Shown: positions 1-11,616, numbered from the stretch's first letter. The stretch: DNA of 42,803 nucleotides from Seminavis robusta (GCA_903772945.1 CAICTM010000916.1:1-42803), one strand, 5' to 3'. Numbers and translations: made by a program. The notes: generated by a model not told the origin, from the letters alone.

Positions 1-601
1 AATCGACGGTGTATTGGCTACCTTCGATGTATCAATCTTGTGATCCGGCGCATATTAAAGAAGTTTTGATGCCATACTTTGTACTTCCTTGCAAGACTGC
101 TTGATTCCGCATCAAAAACAAGGGAATTGATAAGAGGCGGAATCACATTACCATATGTTGTCAAGGAGTCGTTTTTACAAACAAAGAGCCCAAAAGGACA
201 GCAACAAAAACACCCAGACTCAGCTTCCTGTTTGAGGGGGAGGGTGTCAAATGTCCATTCTCTTTCAATGTCTATATAGCCAGGAACACAGACGATGTAT
301 CTAACCAAGTTCCAGACAGGCAACAAGCTTCATCGTGGCATGTACAACTAGAAGAGCACAAGTGAAAGTGTTAAGTACTCATCTTGGCCAGAAGCCGTTA
401 CACTAGCGGAACAATGCCTAAAGAACCACCTCTCGCCAAGTGTTGTTAAGACTTTACTTTATGAACGGACAGGCTCATCTCTAACTTCGAAACAAATCGA
501 ATCTCTAAGGAAGAGTTTGCATCAAGGAGTTGTCTTGTCTTTGGTGGAAGCCAGACGGTACCAATCTCAAGTACCGCATCAGGGGCGACAGCTGCAAACA
601 G

Positions 602-847
602 CTACTTGCCCGATTGCAATCGACCCAACAAAATCGTTCGTTGTCCTATTTGCCTCATATGACTCGGCCTTCTTCGAATCAGACAATCACATAGGGAGCC
701 ACACCTCAGAACATTGAAAAAAGGACCAGGATTGTCAGGGCCAAAGGGAATCTCCTCCTCAGATTCCTCAGCCTTCGTCTCTTCTGCATCATTCTCGTTT
801 GCCCCGTGATCGTCTTGCGGACCAGATTCATCGTCAGAATCCACCAT
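602..847 (-). CDS. Hypothetical acidic small protein or first exon
   Basis: An 81-codon frame opens at an ATG at 847 and ends in TAG at 602. Residues 1-35 are strongly acidic (Asp/Glu-rich), followed by a Pro/Gly turn and a Cys/Arg-rich tail. On the minus strand the bases just upstream of the ATG read like a 3' splice site (T-rich tract ending in TTTAG near 857). A possible 5' splice site (GTAAGTAC) lies on the same strand near 1096, so the frame could be an internal exon with the palindromic repeats inside the intron. Acidic N-termini are common in transposases, but no transposase motif is visible. Function unknown; it may be a chance frame. Confidence 0.2.
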   Translation of the reverse strand: MVDSDDESGPQDDHGANENDAEETKAEESEEEIPFGPDNPGPFFNVLRCGSLCDCLIRRRPSHMRQIGQRTILLGRLQSGK

Positions 848-900
848 GATGCCTAAACGAAAATACTAAACAAGAAAACAAAAATAGGTGAGACAACGAA

Positions 901-1080
901 CACGGGTAATACGTATAATACAGGTAATACATATAATACAGGTGATGATACACGTGATATAATACATGTTACACTGTTACACGTATAACACGGGTGATAC
1001 ATATAACATTACATGCATAAACACGTGTTACACCATAACAACGTGTTACACGCGTAACACGACATAACACGTGTTGCGCG
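901..1080. repeat. Degenerate palindromic tandem repeats, left block
   Basis: About 180 bp consist of variants of short palindromes such as TAATACGTATAATAC, TAACACGTGTTA and TACACGTGTTAC separated by 2-8 bases. The right block at 1512-1583 repeats the same words. The outer edges (GGTGAGAC at 883-890; GTCTCTCACC near 1601-1610) form an imperfect inverted repeat, which suggests the termini and subterminal repeats of a decayed DNA transposon. I found no convincing target duplication. Confidence 0.6.
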
Positions 1081-1511
1081 CTGACTGAGGTACTTACATG
1101 GGTTCAGTACTGGTCCCTACAGAAAGTTGTTGACAATGGAAAGTGGTTGACAATGTAGAAATTCAAGGCCAGATCTTCCACAGGCTTGTCAGTGAGCTTC
1201 AGAAGTATATGAATCAAAGAGAATGGTCCTGTGAGCTGACAAAGCCTGATAAAGAGAGTGGGGGCAGGAGAATGAAGAAGGAGTTGAATGGAGAGAAATC
1301 CTTCTATCTTCACAACAGTTTTGGTCTTCAGTTGGCTACTTACCCACAATGATGGTACTATCTTCAAATAACAACAGAAACCTCTGTATCCTTCAAGCAA
1401 CAAGAGGAGAGAGGTTTATCTCATGGTGTGTGTTGTGGAGATTGGTGGAGATTGGTGTTGAAGCCATTTTGCGAACGGTCACTCGAACGGTCACGGTGGC
1501 TGGCTGGCGAC

Positions 1512-1583
1512 CGTGTAATACGTGTTATACGTATTATACGGGAATACGTAGAATACGCATTGTACGTATTACATGTATTACAT
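1512..1583. repeat. Degenerate palindromic tandem repeats, right block
   Basis: The same family of short palindromes as at 901-1080 (for example TAATACGTGTTATACGTATTA and TACGTATTACATGTATTAC), just after a tandem GAACGGTCAC duplication near 1477-1495. The two blocks flank roughly 430 bp without repeats. Confidence 0.6.
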
Positions 1584-2039
1584 CGCGTGCGTTTGAGGGT
1601 CTCTCACCATTAGACTAATAGTCTATTCATTTCTAAGTCATTTCTTGCTACAGTAGCGTATCAGATTTGCCGCCTCCCTCCAGGCTCACAATTCTGTTTT
1701 TGGGAGCAAGCAAACTCCAGCGGTACAAGCTAGTAAAAGACAGGAAGCTACAAGTAAGTTAAGTTCCAACACAACACTGGCTGGCTACGGTATCAGAGAG
1801 CACAAGCCATAATATTGCACACACCCAAGACTTTGGAGACCCTCATCGTTACTAGCTAGCTCATACCGGTAGCACCAATTCTCCAAACTCTGACCCAAGT
1901 CCTTCTGTTGCCAATCCCAAGAACAGACAGAACAGACATCTTATTCGTGCAATTCGTGCGGCAGCTGCTCAGACTATCTTCCCACATCATCCCCTCTCCA
2001 AGTAACTAACTAACCAACTTCAGCAACTGAACCAACACG

Positions 2040-5000
2040 ATGGGATCTTTGGAGGACGCAACCAACGATCTTTCTCAGAATCTGGAGGACGAGATATTGG
2101 AGGATGGCGACTCTGTTGTCTTTTCGGACTTTGACAATGAGTTCTCATCCACCACCACGTTCAATCCCCCGCCAGCCCGCGATGAGAAGAAGGAGGTATA
2201 CAAAATGTCTGCCAAGGACACGCGGCGTGTCCAGTTGTGGCGAGTTGCCATGACTTTGGCGTTGCTATTGACTGCCCTGGGCGTCACGTTGACCACCTAC
2301 TTGGTCCTCATTGGCGAAGAGTCCAAGAACTTTGAAACCGCGGTAAGTCATGTCAAGTGTACCGGTATCTCTCGTAGTGCCCCTCTGAGCATGATGATCA
2401 CTGTGACCTGACCTCATCTGCTTTTGCTTTGCTCTGCTTTGCAACTCAGTTCACCAAGTTCTCTCGTACGGTGGGTGATGCTGCCATTGACCAGCAAAAG
2501 AACTTTCGTGACTCGATCCGAGGCCTGGCTCACTTGGTTTCTGGTCAGGCGTCGACCTACAACCTCTCCTGGCCCACGGTTACCATCCCTCTTTGGGAGG
2601 TCTATGCCAGGGATGCCCTCGTGCAGTCCAAGGCAGAGTTCTACTGCATCTACCCCCGCGTCTACGCCAAGGACAAGGACAAGTTCACCAACTACACCAC
2701 GAAAAACTACCAGCAGATCATTCAATCGGCTCATCTCATGCAGAACGGAGACTTTCGCCGCTTGAACAATGATACCAGTGTCTACAAACCATTCATCTCC
2801 AAAAACTCTCCCCAAGGCTACCTCCCAGACGATGACCGCGACGAATACTGGCCGTCCACGGGACAGTTCTCTCCTCCACCGGCGACCTATGGCATTGTCA
2901 ATTGGAACGTTCATCATATCCCGCCCTTGGCGTTTGCCATTGATGCCAGTGTGGCGCTCAAGTATGAGACCACCTTTACCATGATTACACCCTACCGCAG
3001 TGTCGATCTCATCATGACCAAAGCCGAACACGCGGCCAAGCACAGCGACCTCTTGGATTCGACTCCCGAGCATCCCCACACGTTTGCCGTTCACCCGATT
3101 CACCGCGATCCATTGAATGCAGATTCGGAAATTGTCGGCATTGTTGTGGCGGCACTGGCATTGGATGTCGCACTGCTCAACTTGTTGCCCGAAGGTGTCC
3201 AAGGAATCCATTGCATCATTAGCAACAATATGAATCAGACATTTACCTATGAGATTATTGGAAACGATGCAATCTATCTTGGTGAGGGAGATATGCATGA
3301 GGAGCAGTACACGGACATGGGCGTGTTTGTCGACTTGGCCCTTCACACCAACCCGGAATACAGGACCACTCCCCGCAATACACTCTATCGAATGGTAAAT
3401 ACATACATACTTACGTTTGGAACCCTCGATGGACGCTTCGCGACAAACACACTTTCTCACCATTCTTCTTTCTTGCACTGTGCTGTACTGCTTCTCCCAC
3501 CAGGACATTTACCCCAGCTCCAAATTTGAAGACACATACCACACGGGAACCCCCCAGCGCTTTGCTATCATCTTGGCGGTAGTCTTTGTTTCTGTGGCCG
3601 TTACCTTTTTGGTCTACGACTTGGCCGTCCAACACCGCAATGAAAATCTCGTCTCCAAGGCAGCGCAATCCAATGCGATTGTCTCTTCCCTCTTCCCTGA
3701 CAACATCCGAGAGCGGCTCATGAAGGACAATGACGAATCACAACAGGCCATGAACTCGAGTATGCACAGCAAACGTGGCAGTCTCAAGGCATTCCTCAAC
3801 GACGGAAAGAATGGGTGCAAAGCTCGCCATCAAAGCAAGCCCCTGGCCGATCTCTTCTTGGAGACTACCGTGGTACGTCTTGCCTTCGGGTATACTACTA
3901 ACAATGGGACAGAGTTGCACCCTTCCTTGAGTGTTCTCACACTTGTTCTCCCTCTTGTTGTCCTCAGATGTTTGCTGACATCAGTGGCTTTACGGCTTGG
4001 AGTTCTGTTCGCGGTGAGTCAACAGAGCACGCGCATATTTTTGTTCCTGGCGACTTGGTGCGCATTCTCACGTGGCATGTTTCCGCCCTTTGCTCTGCTC
4101 TGTAGAACCAAGTCAAGTCTTCACCTTGTTGGAAACTTTGTATCAGAGCTTTGACGCCATCGCTCAGCGCCGACGCGTGTTCAAGGTGGAGACGGTGGGA
4201 GATTGGTAAGCGCCTCATTCCTCTTGCAACCACGCTGCTTTCGTTTGCTTGTCCCTCTCTGACGCTCATTTTCCACGTTGATTGCAGCTACGTCGCTGTG
4301 ACAGGTCTCCCTGAACCTCGCTCAGATCACGCTTGCGCCATGGCACGGTTTGCCAGAGACATCCTTGGCAGAATGGCAGTCATGACGAAGCAGCTTGAGG
4401 TCACTTTGGGTCCAGATACAGGTAGGTCAAGTTTGAGGGGGTCGAAAAGTAGAACGCAGCCGAAGTTTATCCATTTCTAACCACTGTTTTGTTTGATCCT
4501 CCAGGCGATTTGGATTTGAGGATTGGTGAGCCTTCAGTATCTTAGTTTGACGTGGTGTTGATTCTATTCTGCGGTTGTTCATTTAGGTTCTCACCTTTTG
4601 CCATTCGCATCGCCATTCACAGGCATCCATTCGGGACCAGTTACAGCAGGTACGTCGTGGCACCAAAAGAGGACACTATCTTCAGTTTTACCCTCTCGTC
4701 CAACTAACACTTAACGCTCGTCGACTTGTAGGGGTCCTTCGGGGAGAACGTGCCAGGTTCCAGCTTTTTGGTGACACAATGAATACTTGTGCCAGACTGG
4801 AGTCAAGCAGTGCACGTGGACGGATCCTGACTTCCAAAGAAACTGCTGAATTGATCTTCAACGCGGGTAAGGGATCTTGGCTGACCAAACGAGATGATGT
4901 TGTTGCCAAGGGAAAGGGTATCATCGAAGCGTATTGGGTAAACGTGTCCGGCGAACGAGCGGGAAGCGCGGTTTCTCGTGGCAGCCTCTTCGAGGCAGAA

Positions 5001-6977
5001 AGCACACCTTTCCGATACGGCAGACAACTGCCAGGCCTCGACGACAAGACGCAACGATTGATTGGTTGGAATGTGGAGATGCTTCTTCAAATCCTAAAGC
5101 ATATCGTTTCAAGTCGAAATGCCGGCAACTTGCAAAAGCCCAGCAGCGGCGGGTATGCATCTCAGAATTTCAGTCTCGAAGAGGAGCTTGGCGTCGATAC
5201 CCGGCCCTTGGAAGAAGTCCGGGAGATCATCCACCTCCCCAAATTCAAACATGACGCTGACACCACGAAAGAAGACCCAACCAGCGTCAAGATTCCTCCC
5301 AAGGTCGTAGAGGAGCTCCATCTCCTCGTCAGCGAGATTGCCACGATGTACAATGACAATCCCTTCCACAGTAAGTTTTTCCTTGCCTACACACATCACG
5401 CGCCTATGTTAAATTGTTTTGGCTAAGTGTGCTTGCCCATTCTCTCGCTCTCGTAGACTTTGACCATGCCTCCCACGTTGTCATGAGTGTGATCAAACTG
5501 ATGAGTAGAATCGTCGCTAGTGACAATGACCACTTGGAGAGTGCTGCCAAACTTCACGAGTAAGTGTTCCTTTGCTTGCTGCTTTATTGGCTCCAGGATC
5601 ATCTCTAACCACCTGCCATCATCTTGAACCGGACTTCCCAGCCATACATATGGTATCACAAGGTAGGATCAATATACGCACTGCCTTGGTTTTCGTGTTT
5701 GCCTTGATGTTCTCTAAAGTTTATCCCATTCCCTTCCCTCCAATTTTCAGCGATCCGCTTACCCAATTCGCCTGTGCCTTTTCGGCATTGATTCACGACG
5801 TTGGTACGAGGATGAAAACATTGACATTGCCTGGCTGCAGCAGGAAATGCTTACTCACTTACGAAACTCTGTTTCATCCTTTGAACAGATCATGTTGGTG
5901 TTTCCAACGCCCAACTAGTCAAGGAAGGAGTCCCCATTGCCGCCAAATACAACCAGCGAAGTGTGGCAGAACAGGTGAGTTCTTCAAGTACCTGCACCAA
6001 CGACAGCTCCGACCAGTGCTTCTAACTTGACATCTCTTTTTGCATCAAGAACTCTCTGGATCTCTCCTGGGCATTGCTCATGGAATCCCGATTCGATACT
6101 TTGAGAGACTTTCTGTTCCCGACACGCACCGAGCTCGTGCGTTTTAGGCAACTAGTTGTCAATGTAAGTGAAGACGGCGCCGTCGTCTGTGTGGACCCGA
6201 TTTCGTTACTCATCAGTTCCTCGTCGTTTCGCCTGCTCTGGTTGGATCTGCAGTCGGTCATGTCAACTGACATTGTCGATAAGGACTTGAAGGCACTTCG
6301 GAATGCTCGTTGGGACAAGGCATTCAAAAAGGGCGACGGGGCCCCTGAAGATCACAGCAGCGGCAGTGATAGATGCCTCACCGAGGATGAGAATCCCCGT
6401 GATGCGATCAACAGGAAAGCAACTATTGTGGTAAGTCTGGAACCTAGTTGTTGTCTCTTTGGCCTGGATGCTTCTCCAATGCTAACAACGTAACCCGTTT
6501 CTTGACGCAGATTGAGCACATAATCCAAGCCAGCGACATTAGGTAGGATAGACCTCGCTTTGTGTGGCATAATGGCCATTGCAGCTCTTTCTCACTCTGT
6601 TCCAACCTTCCTTCTGCTATAGTCACACCATGCAACATTGGCATGTCTATCGAAAGTGGAATCAGAACCTCTTTGAAGAACTTTACGTTGCTTATCTGAA
6701 TGGACGAATGGAGAAAGATCCTTCTGAATTTTGGTACAAGGGCGAGTTTGGTTTCTTTGATTTCTACATCATCCCTTTGACACGAAAGCTCAAGGAGTGT
6801 GGTGTTTTTGGTGTCTCTTCTGATGAGTACCTCAACTATGCTCTGAAAAACAGAGAGGAATGGGAAACTCGTGGGAAAGAAGTAGTGGCACAAATGATTG
6901 AAGAATGTCACCGCAAGTATGGTGTCAAGCAGATCAACGCCCCCGAAGAGGAACCGCGTGGAACTGTAGAATGTTAG
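2040..6977 (+). CDS. Receptor-type nucleotide cyclase fused to cyclic-nucleotide phosphodiesterase (17 exons)
   Basis: The spliced frame is join(2040..2342, 2450..3394, 3504..3872, 3968..4013, 4106..4205, 4288..4421, 4505..4525, 4623..4649, 4732..5370, 5457..5559, 5642..5662, 5751..5803, 5889..5974, 6050..6163, 6254..6430, 6511..6542, 6623..6977), 1174 aa; every junction is GT-AG and keeps frame. The domain order is an acidic cytosolic N-terminus, TM1 (about 68-91), an extracellular domain (about 92-435), TM2 (about 436-458), a class III cyclase (about 485-700) and a class I PDE (about 815-1150). Metal aspartates are D543 (MFADISGF) and D587 (VETVGD); N666 and R670 are the transition-state pair. 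E583 matches the guanine-selecting glutamate, but Q659 replaces the usual Cys, so cGMP is likely and not proven. PDE residues H861, H865, H918/D919 and D1055 are present. It probably makes and degrades a cyclic nucleotide in response to an external cue; bifunctional cyclase/PDE proteins are known in diatom pheromone signalling. The ligand is unknown. Confidence 0.93.
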
Positions 6978-9414
6978 GTGGCTACACTGAACGTCTGGGG
7001 AATTTGTACCTGTCTACTAGTTTGCTTGATGCCTAATCATGTAAGCTCTGCCTTACATAATCTGTACCGCGTGCGTTGAAAACATGTGTATACCTCTGCT
7101 GATGCCAAGGTCTTGACGGATCTTGTTCGCTGGGCTACTGGTAACTGGCTAGATCATTGTTCTGCAGGGTACCGATCACGGCTCAAGTCGAACTCGTTTC
7201 CAGGCTTTGCTTCGCCTGCCTTTTTCAATGTTTTGGACAGAAAGGAATGTGGGGTTGGGAGGAAGAAGTAGGACCAGGGATGACCAAAGAAGGATTTGGT
7301 CTTGCGTGCGCAAGATGCTCGCAAGAGAGGTTGCAGACTTCTCTTACTACTAGCTACAATCATGTATGTAGTCAGGACCAGCTGGCTACTAGCTATAGTA
7401 CATAGGAGTGTGATGGGTAGTGTAAGTTGTACAGCAATCAGAGCTCGAATTGAATAGTTCTACTGGAGTTGTTGCATGAATCTAAATGCTAGGCTACTGT
7501 ATCTTCGTTCACCTGCCTGCAGTAGGTCTCTTTAACTCATTTCACGCTTCTTTCTGGATCCTGTGCTTTTGCGGTGCTGGAAATTGAATGAGGTGATTAT
7601 CTTGGAAGGAGTGAGGGCAGAGATGACGGAAGAATGTTCAGGAAACGTCCCAGTGGTCAATGCATCCAACGAGGAGCTCCCGTGCGTTCTTGCATTGCCT
7701 CCTCAAAGGGCTTCAGAATTCCTGCGGCTGGCCATCATTGCTTCATCATCAGTCCGCCTGCACCGGCTGCATCCTACATACGGTACCCACCTGCTGTTAC
7801 CACAAGAGAACAAGAAGCAACAATTAAGACAGCCCGTTGTGACAACGAAACGAGTAGCCCCCCATCTCCCATCTTCCTTCAGAGTCACAGCACTACAGGT
7901 ACACTTCCATTCGACTTTCAAGAAAATGTTGTACCACTTCTCTCTTCTCTCGTGCACTGGAGTGCCGCTTCTCTACATTGGAGTGCCGCTTCTCATAATT
8001 TCCCACCTGTTTTGATGTCTGCTCTACAAAAAGGCCACCTAAATGTCCGAGGGACTTGGGTGATTGCAGTCATTGGAGCGACGCCATTGAAAGAACAGCT
8101 AAAGTTTCCAGGTTCTTTCTCTGTCCTTTTCTGAAATTAACGTAGACTAGCTCGTAGACTAATAACATTGTATTTATAAAGCTCATTGTAATCTTTATGT
8201 TTAGGAGCCTGTTGTCTTTCTGTTGAACAAACTACCGGTAGTCTTGAGACATTAATTTCAGAAGTACAGTAAAAAGCACAGTATAAGTAATAAGTAGTGC
8301 TGGCCAGCTGGCAATCATCCATAATGCTAACAATTATATCGGTGTTTTCATCTTCTCATCCCCGCATTGATAGATCATTGAGATGCGTGGAATGTCTTTC
8401 GGCAGTAGCAAAAAAGAAATGTTGCCTTTTTTGCCGCTTGATGTTCTCATCAACAGCTCATCGGCCATGAAATTGAATTAAAGCGTAGCTGCAGCAAGAG
8501 TGAACCACTAATTCCCAATGACAGGCTTATAATGAACAATCAAAGCTATGCAATAAGTATTCAGGTAGTGTTCGGAATGCTAGGAAACAGTTACTTGTGA
8601 CCGGTTTTGAAGCTAGTGTCAATGCACATTTTACCACTGTTTTAAAATGGTTCCACTGAATCCAGACTGCTGAGTGGCAAAGCCTCCGAAGTCTTTGTTG
8701 AAGGAGGGTGAAGTACCGTACGGTAGGGTAGCCTTTGCGACAGGGAGAGACTGGAGTTCCATGACGAGCTCGTGATGCCACTGAGAATCACCAAAAGTGA
8801 TGCTCAACTCTTGGAGCGACCAAAGATAGATAGGGCTCCCAGAATTGAGGAGTCGAGTCCCATGGCAGAGCGATATTATGATTCAGCCAGTCCAAACAAC
8901 CTTGGTTCAGCCAGTCACTGGTCCTCCCCTCTTCAGATATTATGTTGTACCTACATTTTCAACATTTTGAAAGCCATCGCAGGTGGAAATCACCCACCGT
9001 AATGTATTGGACAAGACTGTCATTGTGATACGAGAGTGCACGGTTCAACAACGGTCATTACTCGCTCGTGATGCTTTGTGCGACAGAAATCGAACAAAGA
9101 AGGTGACGGTCATTAAAGGCATTTCGGTATCAGGTGTGCATGACAAACTCATCTGTAAAATCGCCCCTAAACTCCGAAGGACAGCGAGGAAGAAACGGTA
9201 TGCCCCTTCGCTTTCCTCATGTGGTGGCTGCAGCTTTCTCCACTGGTTCTTGGTTCTTGGTACAGGTGCATGGTGGCCACTTTTACTGTACTTTTTGCTC
9301 ACAGTTTTCGCAGAAACCAAACAAAAATACCCTTCCACAAAAATCAACCTCACAACTCTTCTATCCTCTTGTTTTTAAAAGACGTGTTGTTTGTTTTCCA
9401 TCCATCCTTCCACC
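6978..9414. other. Intergenic region between cyclase and DUR3 genes
   Basis: About 2.4 kb without a supportable gene. Open frames at 7563-8134 and 8983-9378 lack recognisable motifs and show no coding-like composition. Visible items are a 21-nt tandem duplication at 7958-7999 (TGGAGTGCCGCTTCTC core), one TACCGGTA palindrome at 8233-8240, and an A/T-rich stretch around 8140-8350. The last 50 bases before 9415 are pyrimidine-rich (TTTGTTTTCCATCCATCC), a plausible leader of the urea transporter gene. Confidence 0.5.
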
Positions 9415-11616
9415 ATGTCCACAGAAACATCCTATCATGATGACCTGATCCCTCCCTTTACCAAGTACCAATACCAAGAATCCTTTTTCGGAGGCGAACC
9501 TCCCTTGGGTGTGGAAGTGGGATACGCCGTGGTCTTGGGCTTTGGACTGCTGTTTAGCGTGGTGACGACCAGTTTTGTCTACATCACTCAGTACTTTGGT
9601 CCCAACCAGGGCGCGGATCTCATCATGACCAGCGAGTACTTTAATACGGCCGGTCGCATGGTCAAGACGGGGTTGACGGCCAGTGTCATTATCAGTCAAT
9701 GGACGTGGGCGGCAACGTTGCTCCAATCGTCCAATGTCGCATGGGCGTACGGAGTCTCGGGACCCTTTTGGTACGCATCGGGAGCCACCATTCAAGTTCT
9801 ACTGTTTGGAGTACTGGCCGTCAATCTCAAAAAGGTGGCACCATCGGCTCATACCGTGGCGGAAATTGTCAATGCCAGGTGGGGAAAACCTGCCCATCAG
9901 ACATTTCTATTCTTTTGTTTCATGGCCAATATCATTGTCACGTCCATGTTGCTATTGGGAGGAGCTGCTACCGTCGAAGCCTTGACGGGATTGGATTATC
10001 GATTGGCATCCTTCCTCATCCCCTGGGGTGTCATTCTCTACACGGCATCGGGGGGATTGCAAGCTACCTTCTTGGCGAGTTATATTCATACTGTGGTCAT
10101 TTTTGCTGTCCTGATCTGTATGCTCTTTGTGGTCTATGTCAAGGTCTATTCCAGTGACACGATTTATCATTTTCTCAATCAGACGGTATCTTTTAACCAA
10201 ACACAATGTCAAGACATTTTCAGCAATGAATACGGAGAAACCTTCTTTGTCGAAGGCACATATGCCTGTGGCCCCGTCCAAGGCAACAAGGAAGGCTCCT
10301 ACTTGACCATGCTCAGTTCCAAAGGACTCATGTTTGGAATCATCAACATTGTCGGAAACTTTGGAACTGTCTTTGTCGATCAGTCGTATTGGCAATCGGC
10401 CATTGCCGCACGACCCTACTCTGCCGCCAAGGGATACTTTTTGGGAGGCATTTGTTGGTTTGCCATTCCCTTTTCGCTCGCCACATCCTTGGGATTGGCA
10501 TCCACGGCACTCATGTTGCCAATCACGGCCGAAGAAGCCAGTAGTGGATTGGTCCCTCCCGCCGTGGCGACGGAATTGCTGGGGACAGCCGGATCCGTGC
10601 TCATTTTGGTCATGTTGTTCATGGCCATTGTCTCGACGGGATCGGCCGAATCCATTGCCGTGTCGTCGCTCATTGCCTATGATGTGTACTGGGAATACAT
10701 TAATCACGATGCCACGGGCGATGATATTTTGAGGATTTCCCGCTACGTCGTGGTGGCATTTGGACTCTTTATGGGCGTCTTTTCCATTGTCTTGCACGAA
10801 ATTGGACTCAACCTGGGATGGGTCTATCTCTTCATGGGTGTCTTGATTGGATCCGCCGTGGTGCCCCTTTGGAATTTAATGACGTGGAAAGATGCATCGG
10901 GCACCGGGGCCGTCATTGCCGCATGGGCGGGGCTCTTTTTGGCCATTATCTCCTGGCTCGCCGCCGCCAAGATTCAAAGTGGGGACATTACGGTGGAAAC
11001 GTTGGGGACCAACGAAGTCATGCTCAGTGGAAACTTGGTCGCCATTGGATCGTCGGGGTTTATCCATTACGTCTATTCCAAATACATTGATCCGCAAGAC
11101 TACGATTTTGACGAGTTGGACCGGAACATTCACTTGGTGGAAGACGATCAACGTGGATTGACCGAAGACGAACTGGACCCGGTCGTCATTCGCAAGGCCG
11201 AGCGGTGGATTAAACGACGCGGATACATGGTGACCTTTCTTCTCGTGGTGGTTTGGCCTCTCCTGTCCATCCCGGCGGGAGTCTTTTCCAAAGCGTACTT
11301 TGCATTTTGGGTATTAGTGGCATTGGCATGGGGATTTGGGGCCGCACTGATCATTACCTTCTTGCCGCTCCAAGAATCATTTGACGATCTGAGTCTGGTT
11401 GCTATCAATATGTTGAACGCGCTCTTGGGACTGGTGCATCTACCACCACTCAGCACTGAAGTGGAAGATGCCATCATTGAAGAGGAGGAGAGAAAGAAGA
11501 AAGAGAAGAAGGAGCGGCAAGAAAAGCTGAAAAAGAATGACGATTTTGATGATGAAGACGAGAGCGAAAGCGAGAGTGAAGCACATGCTACTACCCACGA
11601 AGATGCGACAAATTGA
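9415..11616 (+). CDS. DUR3: Urea-proton symporter, DUR3-type sodium:solute symporter family
   Basis: A single exon of 733 aa. I chose the ATG at 9415 because it sits in a CCACCATG context and the protein then starts like DUR3; an upstream in-frame TTG at 9391 is not a likely eukaryotic start. The protein has about 15 hydrophobic segments. Residues 78-130 (FNTAGR, KTGL, SQWTWAATLLQSSN, GVSGPFWYA) and 143-160 (PSAHTVAEIV..RWG) are family-typical, as is the segment around 180-225 (LLLGGAA..LTGLDY, ASGGLQATFLASYIH). The C-terminus (about 670-733) is cytosolic and charged, with Lys/Glu- then Asp/Glu/Ser-rich runs. The family imports urea at the plasma membrane using a proton or sodium gradient, feeding urease and urea-cycle metabolism in diatoms. 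Substrate is inferred from family resemblance. Nothing in the neighbourhood encodes urease. Confidence 0.93.
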   Translation: MSTETSYHDDLIPPFTKYQYQESFFGGEPPLGVEVGYAVVLGFGLLFSVVTTSFVYITQYFGPNQGADLIMTSEYFNTAGRMVKTGLTASVIISQWTWAATLLQSSNVAWAYGVSGPFWYASGATIQVLLFGVLAVNLKKVAPSAHTVAEIVNARWGKPAHQTFLFFCFMANIIVTSMLLLGGAATVEALTGLDYRLASFLIPWGVILYTASGGLQATFLASYIHTVVIFAVLICMLFVVYVKVYSSDTIYHFLNQTVSFNQTQCQDIFSNEYGETFFVEGTYACGPVQGNKEGSYLTMLSSKGLMFGIINIVGNFGTVFVDQSYWQSAIAARPYSAAKGYFLGGICWFAIPFSLATSLGLASTALMLPITAEEASSGLVPPAVATELLGTAGSVLILVMLFMAIVSTGSAESIAVSSLIAYDVYWEYINHDATGDDILRISRYVVVAFGLFMGVFSIVLHEIGLNLGWVYLFMGVLIGSAVVPLWNLMTWKDASGTGAVIAAWAGLFLAIISWLAAAKIQSGDITVETLGTNEVMLSGNLVAIGSSGFIHYVYSKYIDPQDYDFDELDRNIHLVEDDQRGLTEDELDPVVIRKAERWIKRRGYMVTFLLVVVWPLLSIPAGVFSKAYFAFWVLVALAWGFGAALIITFLPLQESFDDLSLVAINMLNALLGLVHLPPLSTEVEDAIIEEEERKKKEKKERQEKLKKNDDFDDEDESESESEAHATTHEDATN

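Larger units (their letters stand above)
1..2039. other. Gene-poor left flank, repeat-bearing
   Basis: No gene can be supported with confidence in these two kilobases. Short open frames exist on both strands, but those near the left edge lack an ATG start, and none shows a recognisable motif. Clear content is limited to a short acidic frame at 602-847 on the minus strand and two blocks of degenerate palindromic repeats (about 901-1080 and 1512-1583), which bracket about 430 bp of ordinary-looking sequence. The last 60 bases before 2040 are A/C-rich with repeated AACTAAC-like motifs and probably form the 5' leader of the cyclase gene. The region may be an old mobile-element remnant. Confidence 0.5.

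Noticed and set aside
18..326. Minus-strand open frame at the left edge (102 codons)
   Set aside because: It starts at TTG, lacks an upstream ATG in the visible sequence, and has no recognisable domain.
1104..1403. Overlapping frames on both strands between the palindromic blocks
   Set aside because: Both strands are equally open, neither has a motif, and the region looks like the core of a decayed element.
2414..3508. 364-codon minus-strand frame over the second cyclase exon
   Set aside because: It is the antisense shadow of a real exon; the plus strand has correct splice sites and domain signals.
7563..8134. Two overlapping plus-strand frames of 150 and 166 codons
   Set aside because: The longer starts at a non-ATG codon, they overlap in different frames, and neither has a motif or coding-like composition.
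9391..9414. Upstream extension of the DUR3 frame
   Set aside because: It would start at TTG; the ATG at 9415 has a better context and gives a family-typical N-terminus.
9952..10797. 281-codon minus-strand frame inside the DUR3 gene
   Set aside because: It is an antisense shadow of a strongly supported transporter gene, with low-complexity His/Asn/Gly content.
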